Shown here piece by piece: positions 52,623 through 61,736 of a stretch of 64,000 bases of DNA; position 1 is the first letter of the stretch, and each line of letters opens with the position of its first letter. A model generated the notes under the pieces. That model was not told the DNA's origin. It saw only the letters and a program-made list of their open reading frames with translations, and did no database searches. The DNA comes from Chitinophagales bacterium (GTDB taxonomy: Bacteria > Bacteroidota > Bacteroidia > Chitinophagales > Chitinophagaceae). The DNA lies in assembly GCA_017303395.1 (NCBI GenBank), contig JAFLBN010000006.1, positions 1-64,000 on the forward strand, written 5' to 3'. The position numbers and the translations under genes are program-made.

Positions 52623-53690
52623 TTATACGTTAGATGTTGCTTTCTTTCGGTTGAATACTAACAGTAAAATACCTGCAATTATCAGTAGCGTAGATATTAT
52701 CTCTGCTTGTGTGGGGTGGATGAAGCCTAGGTCATATTTAGTATTTACACGAATCTTTTCTACCAAAAAACGTTCAGCGCCGTTGAATATGAGGTAGATG
52801 CCAAACATCTGCCAAGGCACAGTTATCTTTCTTCGGATTGCCCATAGGAAGCCAAATATACCAATACAAACCACAGCCTCGTATAGCGGAGTAGGGAAGA
52901 CACCCACAGGTAATACAGCACAGAAGTTGCCCGTACAGTTAGCTATTGCAACACCCTCGCTGTTTACGTTATGTGCGTAGTTCATTGCATACAACCAATC
53001 GGGCAGCCACGATGGTGCCGGTGCGTAGATGTGTGGTACTGTTCCAGGGAAATTGTTGGCAAAATAGCCTTTGGCCATATCCAGCATTTGTTCATATTGT
53101 CCTGCTGCTGCAAGATGCAATGATCCGTCGGGGTAGGTAATGTAAGCACTGTTGAAGATACCCCAGTCGCCGTCTCCTGAAAAATGACAACCCAGTCGGC
53201 CAACACCATAACCCAGTATCAATGCAGGTGCGGCGGCATCGCACAAGTGCTTAAAGCCTATTTTGTATTTGCGTGCATAGTAAACCAGTACAACTGTAGC
53301 ACATATCAAGCCACCATAAAAGGTAAGCCCTGAACGTGAGAAAAGATTGCCTATCGGGTCTTGTATAAAATCACTCCATGTTTCCAGTGCATTGAAAATC
53401 TTTGCACCTGCAAGACCCGCAACAGCACAAATGATAACTATTTCAGAAACACGTTGGTGAGGATATATCCATACCTGTTTTGTTTCGCCCGTTTTCTTGT
53501 CTTTTTCATTTCCGAGAACGGGTTGTAGCAAGCCCAGTTGTTCTTTGCGTTTCAGTTCAGATGTGAGTGCCCATGCTGCAGCTATGAAAGCGAATGCAAC
53601 AAACAGGCCGAATACCTGAAAGATGCTCAGGAAGCCCGGCACATCAGCACCTGTCAATTGCTCAAGTGCAAATTCGAAATTAGGATACAT
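52623..53690 (-). CDS. lgt: Prolipoprotein diacylglyceryl transferase
   Basis: Inner-membrane enzyme that adds diacylglycerol to the lipobox cysteine of prolipoproteins. 355 residues, longer than the 270 or so of E. coli Lgt because of an N-terminal helix and a soluble loop (about residues 45-70, ELKRKEQLGLLQPVLGNEKDKKTGET), as in other Bacteroidota. The signature is GYGVGRLGCHFSGDGDWG (residues about 157-174), with FYGGL before it and RFLVEKIRVN near the C-terminus. It matches the several lipoproteins encoded in the window. Confidence 0.95.
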   Translation of the reverse strand: MYPNFEFALEQLTGADVPGFLSIFQVFGLFVAFAFIAAAWALTSELKRKEQLGLLQPVLGNEKDKKTGETKQVWIYPHQRVSEIVIICAVAGLAGAKIFNALETWSDFIQDPIGNLFSRSGLTFYGGLICATVVLVYYARKYKIGFKHLCDAAAPALILGYGVGRLGCHFSGDGDWGIFNSAYITYPDGSLHLAAAGQYEQMLDMAKGYFANNFPGTVPHIYAPAPSWLPDWLYAMNYAHNVNSEGVAIANCTGNFCAVLPVGVFPTPLYEAVVCIGIFGFLWAIRRKITVPWQMFGIYLIFNGAERFLVEKIRVNTKYDLGFIHPTQAEIISTLLIIAGILLLVFNRKKATSNV

Positions 53691-53752
53691 GCGGGTAAAA
53701 TTAGTTGATTTGTTTTATTGCTGCATGTACAGCCTGTTAAATGTTTCTGCGA

Positions 53753-54634
53753 CTACAGAATAGCTTCAAGCGTATAACCAATCATATTATCAATAGCATG
53801 CTGCATATTGCCAGAAAAAGTTTTGGTTGCTCTGTTATTGATGACTGTGCTTACAGACAAGCAATGGTGCTGAAACACTTTACCAAGCCCGTATAGTGCC
53901 GATGTCTCCATTTCAAAATTCAGTACGCGCATATTGCGGCTGTTGAAACTCGCCAATGCATCCATCATGTTGGGTTGGCTGATGGGTACACGCATGGCCC
54001 TGGCTTGCGGGCCATAGAAGCCGGGTGTAGTAACCGTGATGCCGTGCAAAAACTGATTGCCGAAATATTTGCGTAGTTGAATGGACGCCTCTGCTATGTA
54101 TGGATTTATATTACTGTTTTGTAGCCTTGTATGCAAAGCAAATTCATGCAGTATATATTGCTCGTCAGTATTGTTTTCAAGCCTGTAGTAATGCATCAGA
54201 TTATCTATGCCTATTGCATAAGAAGATACTATCATGCTGTCCACAGGAGTATCTGCCTGCAGTGCGCCGCAAGTGCCCAGCCTTATGATGTTCAGGCTTT
54301 TTGTTTGTGGTTTGATGCTGCGTGTTTTGAAATCAATATTCACCAAGGCATCCAATTCGTTCATGACAATATCTATGTTATCTGTACCAATACCTGTACT
54401 GATAACGGAGATTCTCTTATTGCCTATATATCCCGTGTGCGTAATGAATTCTCTGTGCTGAGTTTTGTGTTCTATCTTATCAAATCTTTTTGATACTTCT
54501 GCAACACGCGCAGGGTCTCCAACCAGCAATATAGTATCTGCAAGTTGTTCTGGTTTTAGATTGAGATGATAAATAGCGCCGCGTTCAGTAAGTATTAATT
54601 CAGATGCTCCGAAAGATTTTTGCGGCAAACTCAT
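53753..54634 (-). CDS. Nucleoside phosphorylase (uridine phosphorylase family)
   Basis: 293 residues of the PNP/UDP phosphorylase family I: phosphate loop VGDPARVAEVSKRF near residue 39, ISVISTGIGTDNIDIVMNEL, IRLGTCGALQADTPV and the substrate motif VLNFEMETSALYGLG (Glu-Met-Glu near 240). It cleaves nucleosides to the base and ribose 1-phosphate; base preference cannot be told, though the Met-Glu loop favours uridine or broad purine use. It is upstream of lgt on the same strand, 62 bases apart. Confidence 0.9.
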   Translation of the reverse strand: MSLPQKSFGASELILTERGAIYHLNLKPEQLADTILLVGDPARVAEVSKRFDKIEHKTQHREFITHTGYIGNKRISVISTGIGTDNIDIVMNELDALVNIDFKTRSIKPQTKSLNIIRLGTCGALQADTPVDSMIVSSYAIGIDNLMHYYRLENNTDEQYILHEFALHTRLQNSNINPYIAEASIQLRKYFGNQFLHGITVTTPGFYGPQARAMRVPISQPNMMDALASFNSRNMRVLNFEMETSALYGLGKVFQHHCLSVSTVINNRATKTFSGNMQHAIDNMIGYTLEAIL

Positions 54635-54650
54635 TTTTTTATTTTTAGCT

Positions 54651-54681
54651 CTTGTAAAGAAACGATTTTTTACTACATTTG
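54651..54681 (+). promoter_or_regulatory. Promoter of tRNA-Cys
   Basis: CTTG (54651-54654), 19 bp, TACATTTG (54674-54681, full TAnnTTTG match). The predicted start is a few bases before the mature tRNA 5' end at 54694. Confidence 0.75.
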
Positions 54682-54693
54682 CAATCCGCTCGT

Positions 54694-54764
54694 GGTCCTG
54701 TGGCCGAGCGGCTAGGCAGAGCTCTGCAAAAGCTCGTACAGCGGTTCGAATCCGCTCGGGACCT
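54694..54764 (+). tRNA. tRNA-Cys (GCA)
   Basis: The acceptor arms GGTCCTG and CGGGACC pair (one G-U) with U73 as discriminator, as expected for tRNA-Cys. The D-arm GCCGAGCGGCTAGGC, the anticodon arm GAGCT-CTGCAAA-AGCTC with anticodon GCA, and the T-loop GGTTCGAATCC are clear. CCA is not encoded (the next bases are CAA). A promoter lies in front and a terminator follows at once, so it is a single-gene transcript. Confidence 0.97.
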
Positions 54765-54768
54765 CAAG

Positions 54769-54796
54769 AAAAAGCCTCACATTTGTGAGGCTTTTT
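54769..54796. terminator. Terminator after tRNA-Cys
   Basis: AAAAAGCCTCACA and TGTGAGGCTTTTT around TT, with a seven-T run. It is shared with the convergent gene whose stop begins at 54797. Confidence 0.9.
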
Positions 54797-55498
54797 TTAT
54801 TTAACGTTCTTTCTGTTGTAATAGTTATTCATGTGTTGGCTTAATACCTGAGCATAAGGTGTGTATGATATATCAAACAGCTTTGATTTGTATGTTGTGT
54901 ACCACCATTTTCTCATGTTTCGAAATTGTAGATATCTATCGTCATAATTAGTACCGTTCGGTACCGGATCAGGTATACGATTTTGTTGGTAGTTAAGTAA
55001 TACTAAACGGTCAGACTGAGTACCGGCATAGTAAGTATTTTCTTTGCCTTTTTTAGGATTGTCAGGGTTGCCAAATTCAGTAACATAACTGCCATAATAC
55101 GCTATTTGGTAGGTAGTGTCTCCTTCTTTTATAGGAGATGTTGTCACTGGCTTCATGTCTTTATCATAAAGATTGCCTGCAAGCTGTCCATTATTAACAG
55201 CATCTTGTACAGTATCGTAGAAGAAGTAATACTCGCAAAAGTTGAAATTTGCGTTGAAATCACGTATTAATTCGCGCTGCATGTTAGCTGCATCTTCTTT
55301 TATCTGTTTTGCATACTTGTAGTTTTTTGCATTTTCATAAATGGCGAAACGCTTATTGTATGTCGGCAATTTCACAAGTATTACAGAAGGCTTCGGATAT
55401 TCGCGATAGGTAGCGAACATTTGTGCGTTAGCTGTATGCTGAATAATTAACAATATCAGTACGAGCAAAAGGGTAAAATATCTACGGTTGTTATTCAT
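54797..55498 (-). CDS. Secreted protein of unknown function
   Basis: 233 residues with a signal peptide (FTLLLVLILLIIQHTANAQ). The mature part is rich in Tyr and Asn (ENAKNYKYAKQIKEDAANMQRELIRDFNANFNFCEYYFFYDTVQDAVNNGQL; RKWWYTTYKSKLFDISYTPYAQVLSQHMNNYYNRKNVK) and has one cysteine. No family recognised. It lies just upstream of the tRNA terminator; the DUF2723 gene upstream ends at a separate hairpin, so it may have its own promoter. Confidence 0.75.
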   Translation of the reverse strand: MNNNRRYFTLLLVLILLIIQHTANAQMFATYREYPKPSVILVKLPTYNKRFAIYENAKNYKYAKQIKEDAANMQRELIRDFNANFNFCEYYFFYDTVQDAVNNGQLAGNLYDKDMKPVTTSPIKEGDTTYQIAYYGSYVTEFGNPDNPKKGKENTYYAGTQSDRLVLLNYQQNRIPDPVPNGTNYDDRYLQFRNMRKWWYTTYKSKLFDISYTPYAQVLSQHMNNYYNRKNVK

Positions 55499-55512
55499 AC
55501 ACCAAAATTAAA

Positions 55513-55543
55513 AAATCCCCCTGCCAATCGGAGGGGGATTTGT
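55513..55543 (-). terminator. Terminator after the DUF2723 gene
   Basis: AAATCCCCC and GGGGGATTT (9-bp stem) with an 11-12 base loop, 22 bases beyond the stop at 55565. Runs of A before the stem give T on the minus strand. Confidence 0.75.
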
Positions 55544-55564
55544 AATCTATTTGTAATTACTCAA

Positions 55565-58500
55565 TTATTGTTGTATCTGCGGAGCCTGTGCCTGCATATC
55601 CAACTTTTGAGCTGCACGTTGGCTTATCATGTCAATTTTTTTGCCCAATTCATCTGCTGTAGCCATATCTCCGTTATTTCTAGCAACGTTCGATAGGATA
55701 TTGATGATAGTTGCATCGCGTTGCACATCATTTTTCAGGTTGTTGGCACGTACATCATCCAGCGACAGGATATAATTGATATCATCTTCGCAGTTTTTAA
55801 CAATGCGCATAGTCATTTCCTTGCCTGTTTTCTTATCTCCGCAGTTGTAGTATGCCATAGCAACATAGTATGCAGTAGCATCGTAGAAGTAAGAGCGTTC
55901 TGAAATATTATTCTTCACTTTGTTCAGTACTTCTATGGCTTCGTTTTTCTTGCCTTTAGCCATCAGCTCACTTGCTATACGTCCTACGTTCATGCGGTAT
56001 GCCGCAAACATCAGCCTGTTTTTCTCATCAAAGTACACATCGTTGCGCTCTGCATTACCCCATATGTATTTGTTCTTAAACAGGTCGTAGCTCTTTTCTA
56101 CATCTACAGAACCCATGTCTTGCTGCGTAGCTCTCAATGAGTCTGTAAGGCGGTATGGCAACAATCTGTACACAACACCTTCCATACGCAGGTAGTCATC
56201 CAACCCCTGATAGTTTTCGCTTGGCAGGAAGCCACCGAAATAGATAGGGCGTTTCCAACCATCCTGTGCTATCGATGCAATGATATTCAGCGTAGCAAGA
56301 TCATCTTTGTAAGCAACATTCTTAGGGAATTTGAATGCCATTTCGTTGATGATATTGTTAGTGTCTGCTGCTGCAACCAAACCATTTTTCACAAGGTCTG
56401 CCTTGCTCATACTTGGTACAAACAGGTTCTGAGTAGGGAAGTAGTTTTCCATTGTTCCGCCCATAGACTGTATTTTAGCCTCTGGTGCATCGCTGGTCAT
56501 AAACTTACATACCTCTGCCAGATTGATAAACTTATCTTTAGGTATTTGAGGGCTTGCATAGTATTGTATATAGTTGCCCTTATCGCCTGTGTAGTCTTTC
56601 TTCTTCCACAGCATAGGTACTGCATCAGCATCGTTGACTTTGTAATTCAACTGATCAATATACCAGTCTATACCCAGCAAGCTCAGGTTGATAACGCGTA
56701 CGTCTTTGCGTATACCCTCAATCTCTTGCAGGTACCATAGCGGGTAAGTATCATTATCGCCAAACGTGAACAGGATAGCGTTCGGAGCACAAGACTCCAG
56801 TACATTGTATGCAGTAGCGCGAGCCAGTGTTTTCTTAGAGCGGTCGTGGTCGTCCCACTCTTCTTTCGCCATCAATGCCGGTACAGCCAGCAAGCATATT
56901 GCTATGGTGGCATAAGCACCACCCGCACCTTTAATTGCTCGTTGGAACCAATCATTTACCATCAGTACGCCTAGGCCTATCCATATAGCAAATGCGTAAG
57001 TAGAACCTGCAAACGCATAGTCACGTTCACGTGGTTGCAGTGGTGGCATGTTCAGGTATATGGCAATTGCTATACCTGTAAAGAAGAACAGGGTAGCAGC
57101 GGTTATACCGTCGCGTTTGTTTCTGTTGAATTGGTATATCATGCCCAACACACCCAGTATGAACGGCAGCATATACAGCTTGTTGTTAGCTGCGCTGTAT
57201 TTATTGTTCTTAGGGTCGTTTACATAGCCATCAGCCATTTTGCTTTGGTCGCCAAGTCCCAGTATGCTTTTGTCTATAAATGATATACCTGTTATCCAGT
57301 TACCATTTTTAGCATTACCGTTGCTCATACCTTGTAAGTCGTTCTGGCGACCACTGTAGTTCCACATAAAATAGCGCCACCACATCCAGTTCATGTGATA
57401 TCCGAAGAAGAATTTAAAGTTATCACCGGCAGTAGGTGCTTCACCTTCTTCCAGGCCCAGGTAATCTTTATAGTACTGAATGTGTCCCGGATCGTTATAA
57501 TCCCAGATACGAGGGAAGAAACGCTTGTCCGCAGCATCAAATTCAGGCTCCAGTTTTTTACCTACCTCTTCATAATAGTCTTTACCATCTTTCTGAGAAC
57601 GAGAGTATTGTATGCCTTTGTCTTTGTATTCAATAGGACGTTTGTCAAAGTCTGGGCCAAATAACAATGGTTGCTGACCGAATTGCTCACGCTGGATGTA
57701 TGATGTCAAGCTGATAGCATTATCAGGGTTCGTCATGTCGATAGGTACATCTGCACGAGAACGGATGATTGGAGCAAGATAGCTTGAGAAACCTATTACA
57801 ATGAAGATGATACACAGCACACCTGTGTGCACCAGATACCAGTTCTTCTTCTTGGCATACATCAGGCCTGCTACCATTGCAGCTATTATCAATACTATAG
57901 AGAACAGTGCACCTGAATCGAATGGCAGCCCGAAGCTGTTAACAAACAGCAAATCAAGTTTCGATGCCAGGATAGGTACACCTTGCAGCACACCAAACTG
58001 TACAAATGCCAGCAATACGCAACCTACTATAAAGGCAATAATGCTGCCCGATGTTGTTGGTGTATAACGCTTATAGTAGTACACCATTGCAACTGCAGGT
58101 ATAGCCAGCAAGTTCAACAAGTGGATACCTACAGAAAGCCCCATCATGTATGCGATGAATACAAGCCACCTGTCGGCATACTTCTGGTCTGCTATATGCT
58201 CCCATTTAAGGATAGCCCAGAATACCAGTGCGGTAAAGAATGATGAAGTTGCATATACCTCGGCTTCTACGGCAGAGAACCAGAAGGTATCAGAGAATGT
58301 GTATGCCAAAGCACCTACAAGGCCCGAACCCATTATCAGGGTAGTTTGCAGCCCTGTTGGTTCTACATCGGCATTGCTTGGTACCATCAGTTTTTTGGCA
58401 AAGTGGGTGATGGTCCAGAAAAGGAACAGAATGGTTAAACCACTGGCTATTGCAGACCATGCGTTTATCATCATTGCGGCTTTGCTTACATCGCCACCGG

Positions 58501-58699
58501 CAAACAAGCCAAAGAAGCGTTGGATAAGCATAAAGAGTGGCGCACCCGGTGAGTGGCCTACCTCTACTTTGTATGCGCAAGACAAAAATTCACCACAGTC
58601 CCAGAAGCTTACGGTGGGTTCCATAGTCATCAGGTACACTATTGTGGCAATAGCACCCGTAATCCAACCAGTCAGGTTGTTGATTTTCCGAAAATTCAT
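55565..58699 (-). CDS. DUF2723 large membrane protein (glycosyltransferase-like)
   Basis: 1044 residues from the ATG at 58699; an earlier in-frame start lies upstream of the promoter and is rejected. The N-terminal DUF2723 region (LMTMEPTVSFWDCGEFLSCAYKVEVGHSPGAPLFMLIQRFFGLFA) has the acidic WDxGE motif of GT-C-type, PMT-like transferases. About 12 helices span residues 10-540. A long periplasmic part follows (FTFGDNDTYPLWYLQEIEGIRKDVRVINLSLLG), and the C-terminus (880-1040) is helical and TPR-like. It is probably an O-glycosylation or cell-envelope transferase; the substrate is unknown. Confidence 0.88.
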   Translation of the reverse strand: MNFRKINNLTGWITGAIATIVYLMTMEPTVSFWDCGEFLSCAYKVEVGHSPGAPLFMLIQRFFGLFAGGDVSKAAMMINAWSAIASGLTILFLFWTITHFAKKLMVPSNADVEPTGLQTTLIMGSGLVGALAYTFSDTFWFSAVEAEVYATSSFFTALVFWAILKWEHIADQKYADRWLVFIAYMMGLSVGIHLLNLLAIPAVAMVYYYKRYTPTTSGSIIAFIVGCVLLAFVQFGVLQGVPILASKLDLLFVNSFGLPFDSGALFSIVLIIAAMVAGLMYAKKKNWYLVHTGVLCIIFIVIGFSSYLAPIIRSRADVPIDMTNPDNAISLTSYIQREQFGQQPLLFGPDFDKRPIEYKDKGIQYSRSQKDGKDYYEEVGKKLEPEFDAADKRFFPRIWDYNDPGHIQYYKDYLGLEEGEAPTAGDNFKFFFGYHMNWMWWRYFMWNYSGRQNDLQGMSNGNAKNGNWITGISFIDKSILGLGDQSKMADGYVNDPKNNKYSAANNKLYMLPFILGVLGMIYQFNRNKRDGITAATLFFFTGIAIAIYLNMPPLQPRERDYAFAGSTYAFAIWIGLGVLMVNDWFQRAIKGAGGAYATIAICLLAVPALMAKEEWDDHDRSKKTLARATAYNVLESCAPNAILFTFGDNDTYPLWYLQEIEGIRKDVRVINLSLLGIDWYIDQLNYKVNDADAVPMLWKKKDYTGDKGNYIQYYASPQIPKDKFINLAEVCKFMTSDAPEAKIQSMGGTMENYFPTQNLFVPSMSKADLVKNGLVAAADTNNIINEMAFKFPKNVAYKDDLATLNIIASIAQDGWKRPIYFGGFLPSENYQGLDDYLRMEGVVYRLLPYRLTDSLRATQQDMGSVDVEKSYDLFKNKYIWGNAERNDVYFDEKNRLMFAAYRMNVGRIASELMAKGKKNEAIEVLNKVKNNISERSYFYDATAYYVAMAYYNCGDKKTGKEMTMRIVKNCEDDINYILSLDDVRANNLKNDVQRDATIINILSNVARNNGDMATADELGKKIDMISQRAAQKLDMQAQAPQIQQ

Positions 58700-58720
58700 G
58701 CAGATATATTTGACAGGCAA

Positions 58721-58728
58721 CAAAAATA
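58721..58728 (-). promoter_or_regulatory. Candidate -7 element of the DUF2723 gene
   Basis: Minus-strand TATTTTTG, a full match, 21 bp before the chosen ATG. It supports the start at 58699. The -33 element is unclear. Confidence 0.45.
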
Positions 58729-58825
58729 GAAAAATACGGCTATGCACCTAATCCCAAGTTCGGAATTAACATATTTATATGTGTTCTTGTCTGTATGTGT
58801 AGCTCTTGGTTAAAAGCCACATTTG

Positions 58826-59263
58826 TTATACCAACAGGTGGTAAGAGTTCTTCAATCTGTCAGGATCTATGATTTGTGCCAGTTGCACATCGGGCAGGTT
58901 GCGAAGCAGTTGTATCATTTCCTGCGCTTTTTCTTCATAGTCGGCACATTCTATCATCCACAGGTAGTCCAGTTGCTTTACTTCGGGTAGCAGTACTTCA
59001 TTATCGCTCTTCAGCCTGTACATGGCATACCTGCCGCCATTCAGTGGCAGGCAGTATTCATAGAAATGGAAAAAATGTTCTTCCTTTTTAGAGCTGATAA
59101 TTCTGGGGTCGCTTTCCTGCCTGCGCACAAAGTCCATATCCAACAGTCGGTTGATGGTGCCGCAGAAACGATGCGATGGCAAGGGGCAAACAATTCCGAT
59201 GAGGGCGGCTTCGGAAAAAAAGTTTTCCGTCATCTCATCCATATCCAGTACCAGCTTCGCCAT
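58826..59263 (-). CDS. IPExxxVDY family protein
   Basis: 145 residues. The motif LPEVKQLDY near residue 92 matches the IPExxxVDY signature that names this Bacteroidota family, and the N-terminal LVLDMDEMTENFFSEAALIGIVCPLPSHRFCGTINRLLDMDF plus KKEEHFFHFYEYCLP fit its usual form. Function unknown; no signal peptide, so cytoplasmic. It is divergent from the SPFH gene, with 67 bp between the starts. Confidence 0.7.
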   Translation of the reverse strand: MAKLVLDMDEMTENFFSEAALIGIVCPLPSHRFCGTINRLLDMDFVRRQESDPRIISSKKEEHFFHFYEYCLPLNGGRYAMYRLKSDNEVLLPEVKQLDYLWMIECADYEEKAQEMIQLLRNLPDVQLAQIIDPDRLKNSYHLLV

Positions 59264-59330
59264 TTACAGATTTTATTCTTCGGTCAAATTTCGCTCATAT
59301 TCGTATATTTCACAACAAATCTCAATATCT

Positions 59331-60266
59331 ATGTATGCCCTTATTACTTTAGGCGTTCTCCTGCTTATTTTATTTATGTGTCTGGTAACTGTACAACAGG
59401 GTACAGTAGCGGTTATTACCGTTTTCGGTAAATATAGGCGTGTATTGCGCCCTGGCCTCAATTTCAGAGTACCAGTGATAGAGCAGATATTCAAGCGCAT
59501 ATCTTATCAGAACCGTTCTATTGAGCTTAAGTTTCAGGCTATCACACAGGATCAGGCCAATGTAAACTTCTCGGCTATGTTGCTCTACTCTGTGCTGAAT
59601 GAGGAAAACGAAACCATACAAAGTGTTGCCTTCAAGTTTGTGGACGAACGCAGCTTTATGCAGGCGCTCATCCGCTCTGTAGAAGGTGCTGTTAGGGCTT
59701 ATGTAGCCACCAAGAAACAATCTGAAATACTGCAACTGCGTACAGAAATCATTTTCAACGTAAAGGAACAATTGGATAAACAACTGGAAGGCTGGGGCTA
59801 CCACTTGCTAGACCTCCAACTGAACGACATTGCTTTCGATGAAGCTATCATGCGCTCTATGGCGCAGGTGGTGGCGTCTAACAATCTGAAGGCTGCCGCA
59901 GAGAACGAAGGTCAGGCCTTGCTGATAACCAAAACCAAAGCTGCAGAGGCAGAGGGTAATGCCATCAAAATATCGGCTGAGGCAGAAAGGCAGGCAGCAC
60001 AGTTGCGTGGTCAGGGTGTGGCGCTGTTTCGCGAAGAGGTGGCACGCGGTATGGCTGTGGCAGCCAAAGAAATGCAGCATGCTAATCTGGATGCTTCATT
60101 TATCCTATTCTCTATGTGGACGGATGCAATCAAGCATTTTGCAGAAAACGGGCAGGGCAATACTATTTTCCTTGATGGTTCTAATGACAATCTTCAACGT
60201 ACCATGCAGCAAATGATGTCTTTAACGCAGCAATCGACTATTGTAAAAAATAACGGAGATAAATAA
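59331..60266 (+). CDS. SPFH/Band 7 (stomatin/prohibitin-like) membrane protein
   Basis: 311 residues from the ATG at 59331; longer in-frame starts would overlap the divergent gene. One N-terminal helix (LITLGVLLLILFMCLVTV), then the Band 7 domain (QQGTVAVITVFGKYRRVLRPGLNFRVPVIEQIFKRISYQNRSIEL), the region GWGYHLLDLQLNDIAFDEAIMRSMAQVVAS and a long helix rich in Ala/Glu (AAAENEGQALLITKTKAAEAEGNAIKISAEAERQA). Such proteins form membrane microdomain rings and often regulate proteases. A terminator separates it from purA. Confidence 0.93.
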   Translation: MYALITLGVLLLILFMCLVTVQQGTVAVITVFGKYRRVLRPGLNFRVPVIEQIFKRISYQNRSIELKFQAITQDQANVNFSAMLLYSVLNEENETIQSVAFKFVDERSFMQALIRSVEGAVRAYVATKKQSEILQLRTEIIFNVKEQLDKQLEGWGYHLLDLQLNDIAFDEAIMRSMAQVVASNNLKAAAENEGQALLITKTKAAEAEGNAIKISAEAERQAAQLRGQGVALFREEVARGMAVAAKEMQHANLDASFILFSMWTDAIKHFAENGQGNTIFLDGSNDNLQRTMQQMMSLTQQSTIVKNNGDK

Positions 60267-60292
60267 AAAAACTATACAGTATTTTTGCATCA

Positions 60293-60318
60293 GGTAGCTG
60301 TAGCAGCTGCCTTTTTTT
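60293..60318 (+). terminator. Terminator after the SPFH gene
   Basis: GGTAGCTG and CAGCTGCC (8 bp, one G-U) around TAG, followed by seven T. Confidence 0.8.
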
Positions 60319-60337
60319 CATTTTTTATAATCTCGGG

Positions 60338-60367
60338 TTTGTTTATTCAACTTATCCGGTAATTTTG
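60338..60367 (+). promoter_or_regulatory. Promoter of purA
   Basis: TTTG (60338-60341), 18 bp, TAATTTTG (60360-60367, full TAnnTTTG match), 17 bp before the purA ATG. A second -7-like octamer at 60280-60287 lies before the terminator and would not serve purA. Confidence 0.65.
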
Positions 60368-60384
60368 GGCGCGAAATTTTTTTT

Positions 60385-61650
60385 ATGGTTGACGTTTTGC
60401 TTGGTTTGCAGTGGGGTGATGAGGGTAAGGGTAAAATTGTAGATTACCTTGCCGCAAATTATGATATCATAGCCCGTTTTCAGGGTGGCCCCAATGCCGG
60501 GCATACATTATATGTAAATGGCAATAAGGTGGTATTACATACCATACCATCTGGTGTGTTTCAGTCACACTGCCTCAATCTGATAGGTAATGGTGTAGTA
60601 ATAGACCCTGTTACGTTGCAGAAAGAAATCAATACTATCGTTGCATTGCAACCGGATGTATTGTCTCGTTTATTCGTGTCACACCGCGCACACCTGATAG
60701 TGCCTACACACCGAGCACTGGATGCTGCATCAGAAGCATCAAAAGGCAGCGAAAAGATAGGTTCTACATTGAAAGGTATAGGCCCTGCTTATATGGATAA
60801 AACAGGCCGTAATGGTCTGCGTGTTGGCGATGTGCTGAGCAAAGACTTCAACGAAAAATATAACCGCATAAAAGAAAAACACCTGCAGATACTTTCTCAT
60901 TACGAGCATCAGGTTGACTGGCAGGAGTGGGAAAACCAATTCTTTGCAGCGGTTGAATTCCTGCGCACATTGCAGATAGTAAATGGTGAATATTGGTTGG
61001 ACAATCACCTGAAAGCAGGTAAGAAAGTATTGGCAGAAGGTGCACAGGGCAGTATGCTGGATATAGACTTTGGTACATATCCGTTTGTTACATCATCAAA
61101 CACCATCACGGCAGGTGTATGCAGTGGTTTGGGTGTTGCCCCTTCAAAAGTGGGCGAGGTATATGGTATCACAAAAGCTTACTGCACACGCGTAGGCGGT
61201 GGCCCGTTCCCTACAGAGCTGGAAGATGAAACAGGCGAAGCACTGCGCAAAGCTGGTAACGAATTTGGTGCTACTACAGGCCGCCCGCGCCGTTGTGGCT
61301 GGATAGACCTGGTTGCATTGCGTTATGCAGTAATGCTGAGTGGTGTTACAAAGCTTATCGTAACCAAAGCTGATGTTATGGATAGCTTCGACCCTGTGAA
61401 GCTGGCAGTAGCGTATAAGGTTGACGGTGTTGAAACACAGGAGCTTCCGTACGATCTGTGCAGTGTACAGGTAGAGCCAGTATTCAAAACTTTCCCGGGT
61501 TGGGAAAAGCCAATAGGCGAGTGCAAAAACTACGAAGAAACACCTGCAGTATTTAAAGAGTATTGCAACTTTGTAGAGCAGTATCTTGGTACAAAAGTTG
61601 CGTATGTTTCTAACGGTACAGGACGCGACCAGTTATTGCATATTCCTTAG
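60385..61650 (+). CDS. purA: Adenylosuccinate synthetase
   Basis: GTP-dependent enzyme that joins IMP and aspartate, the first committed step to AMP. The 421 residues have the start VDVLLGLQWGDEGKGKIVDYLA (GDEGKGK loop), FQGGPNAGHTLYVNG, EGAQGSMLDIDFGTYPFVTSSNTI, ATTGRPRRCGWIDL and the C-terminal SNGTGRDQLLHIP. Length is normal. It has its own promoter. An Asp/Lys-rich gene follows 86 bases downstream without a strong terminator between them. Confidence 0.98.
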   Translation: MVDVLLGLQWGDEGKGKIVDYLAANYDIIARFQGGPNAGHTLYVNGNKVVLHTIPSGVFQSHCLNLIGNGVVIDPVTLQKEINTIVALQPDVLSRLFVSHRAHLIVPTHRALDAASEASKGSEKIGSTLKGIGPAYMDKTGRNGLRVGDVLSKDFNEKYNRIKEKHLQILSHYEHQVDWQEWENQFFAAVEFLRTLQIVNGEYWLDNHLKAGKKVLAEGAQGSMLDIDFGTYPFVTSSNTITAGVCSGLGVAPSKVGEVYGITKAYCTRVGGGPFPTELEDETGEALRKAGNEFGATTGRPRRCGWIDLVALRYAVMLSGVTKLIVTKADVMDSFDPVKLAVAYKVDGVETQELPYDLCSVQVEPVFKTFPGWEKPIGECKNYEETPAVFKEYCNFVEQYLGTKVAYVSNGTGRDQLLHIP

Positions 61651-61736
61651 TAAAAAAATTATGTATTTAATACCCAAAAAAAATTTGGGAATTTCGAGAA
61701 ACTATTAAAATTTTACGTCATCAACGGATAAGTGCT

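Noticed and set aside
58700-58747. Upstream start for the DUF2723 protein
   Set aside because: It lies upstream of the only promoter match; the family starts at the MNFRKINN methionine.
60280-60287. TATTTTTG as the purA promoter or a small-RNA promoter
   Set aside because: It is followed almost at once by the SPFH terminator, so any transcript would stop within about 25 bases; a better purA promoter lies downstream.
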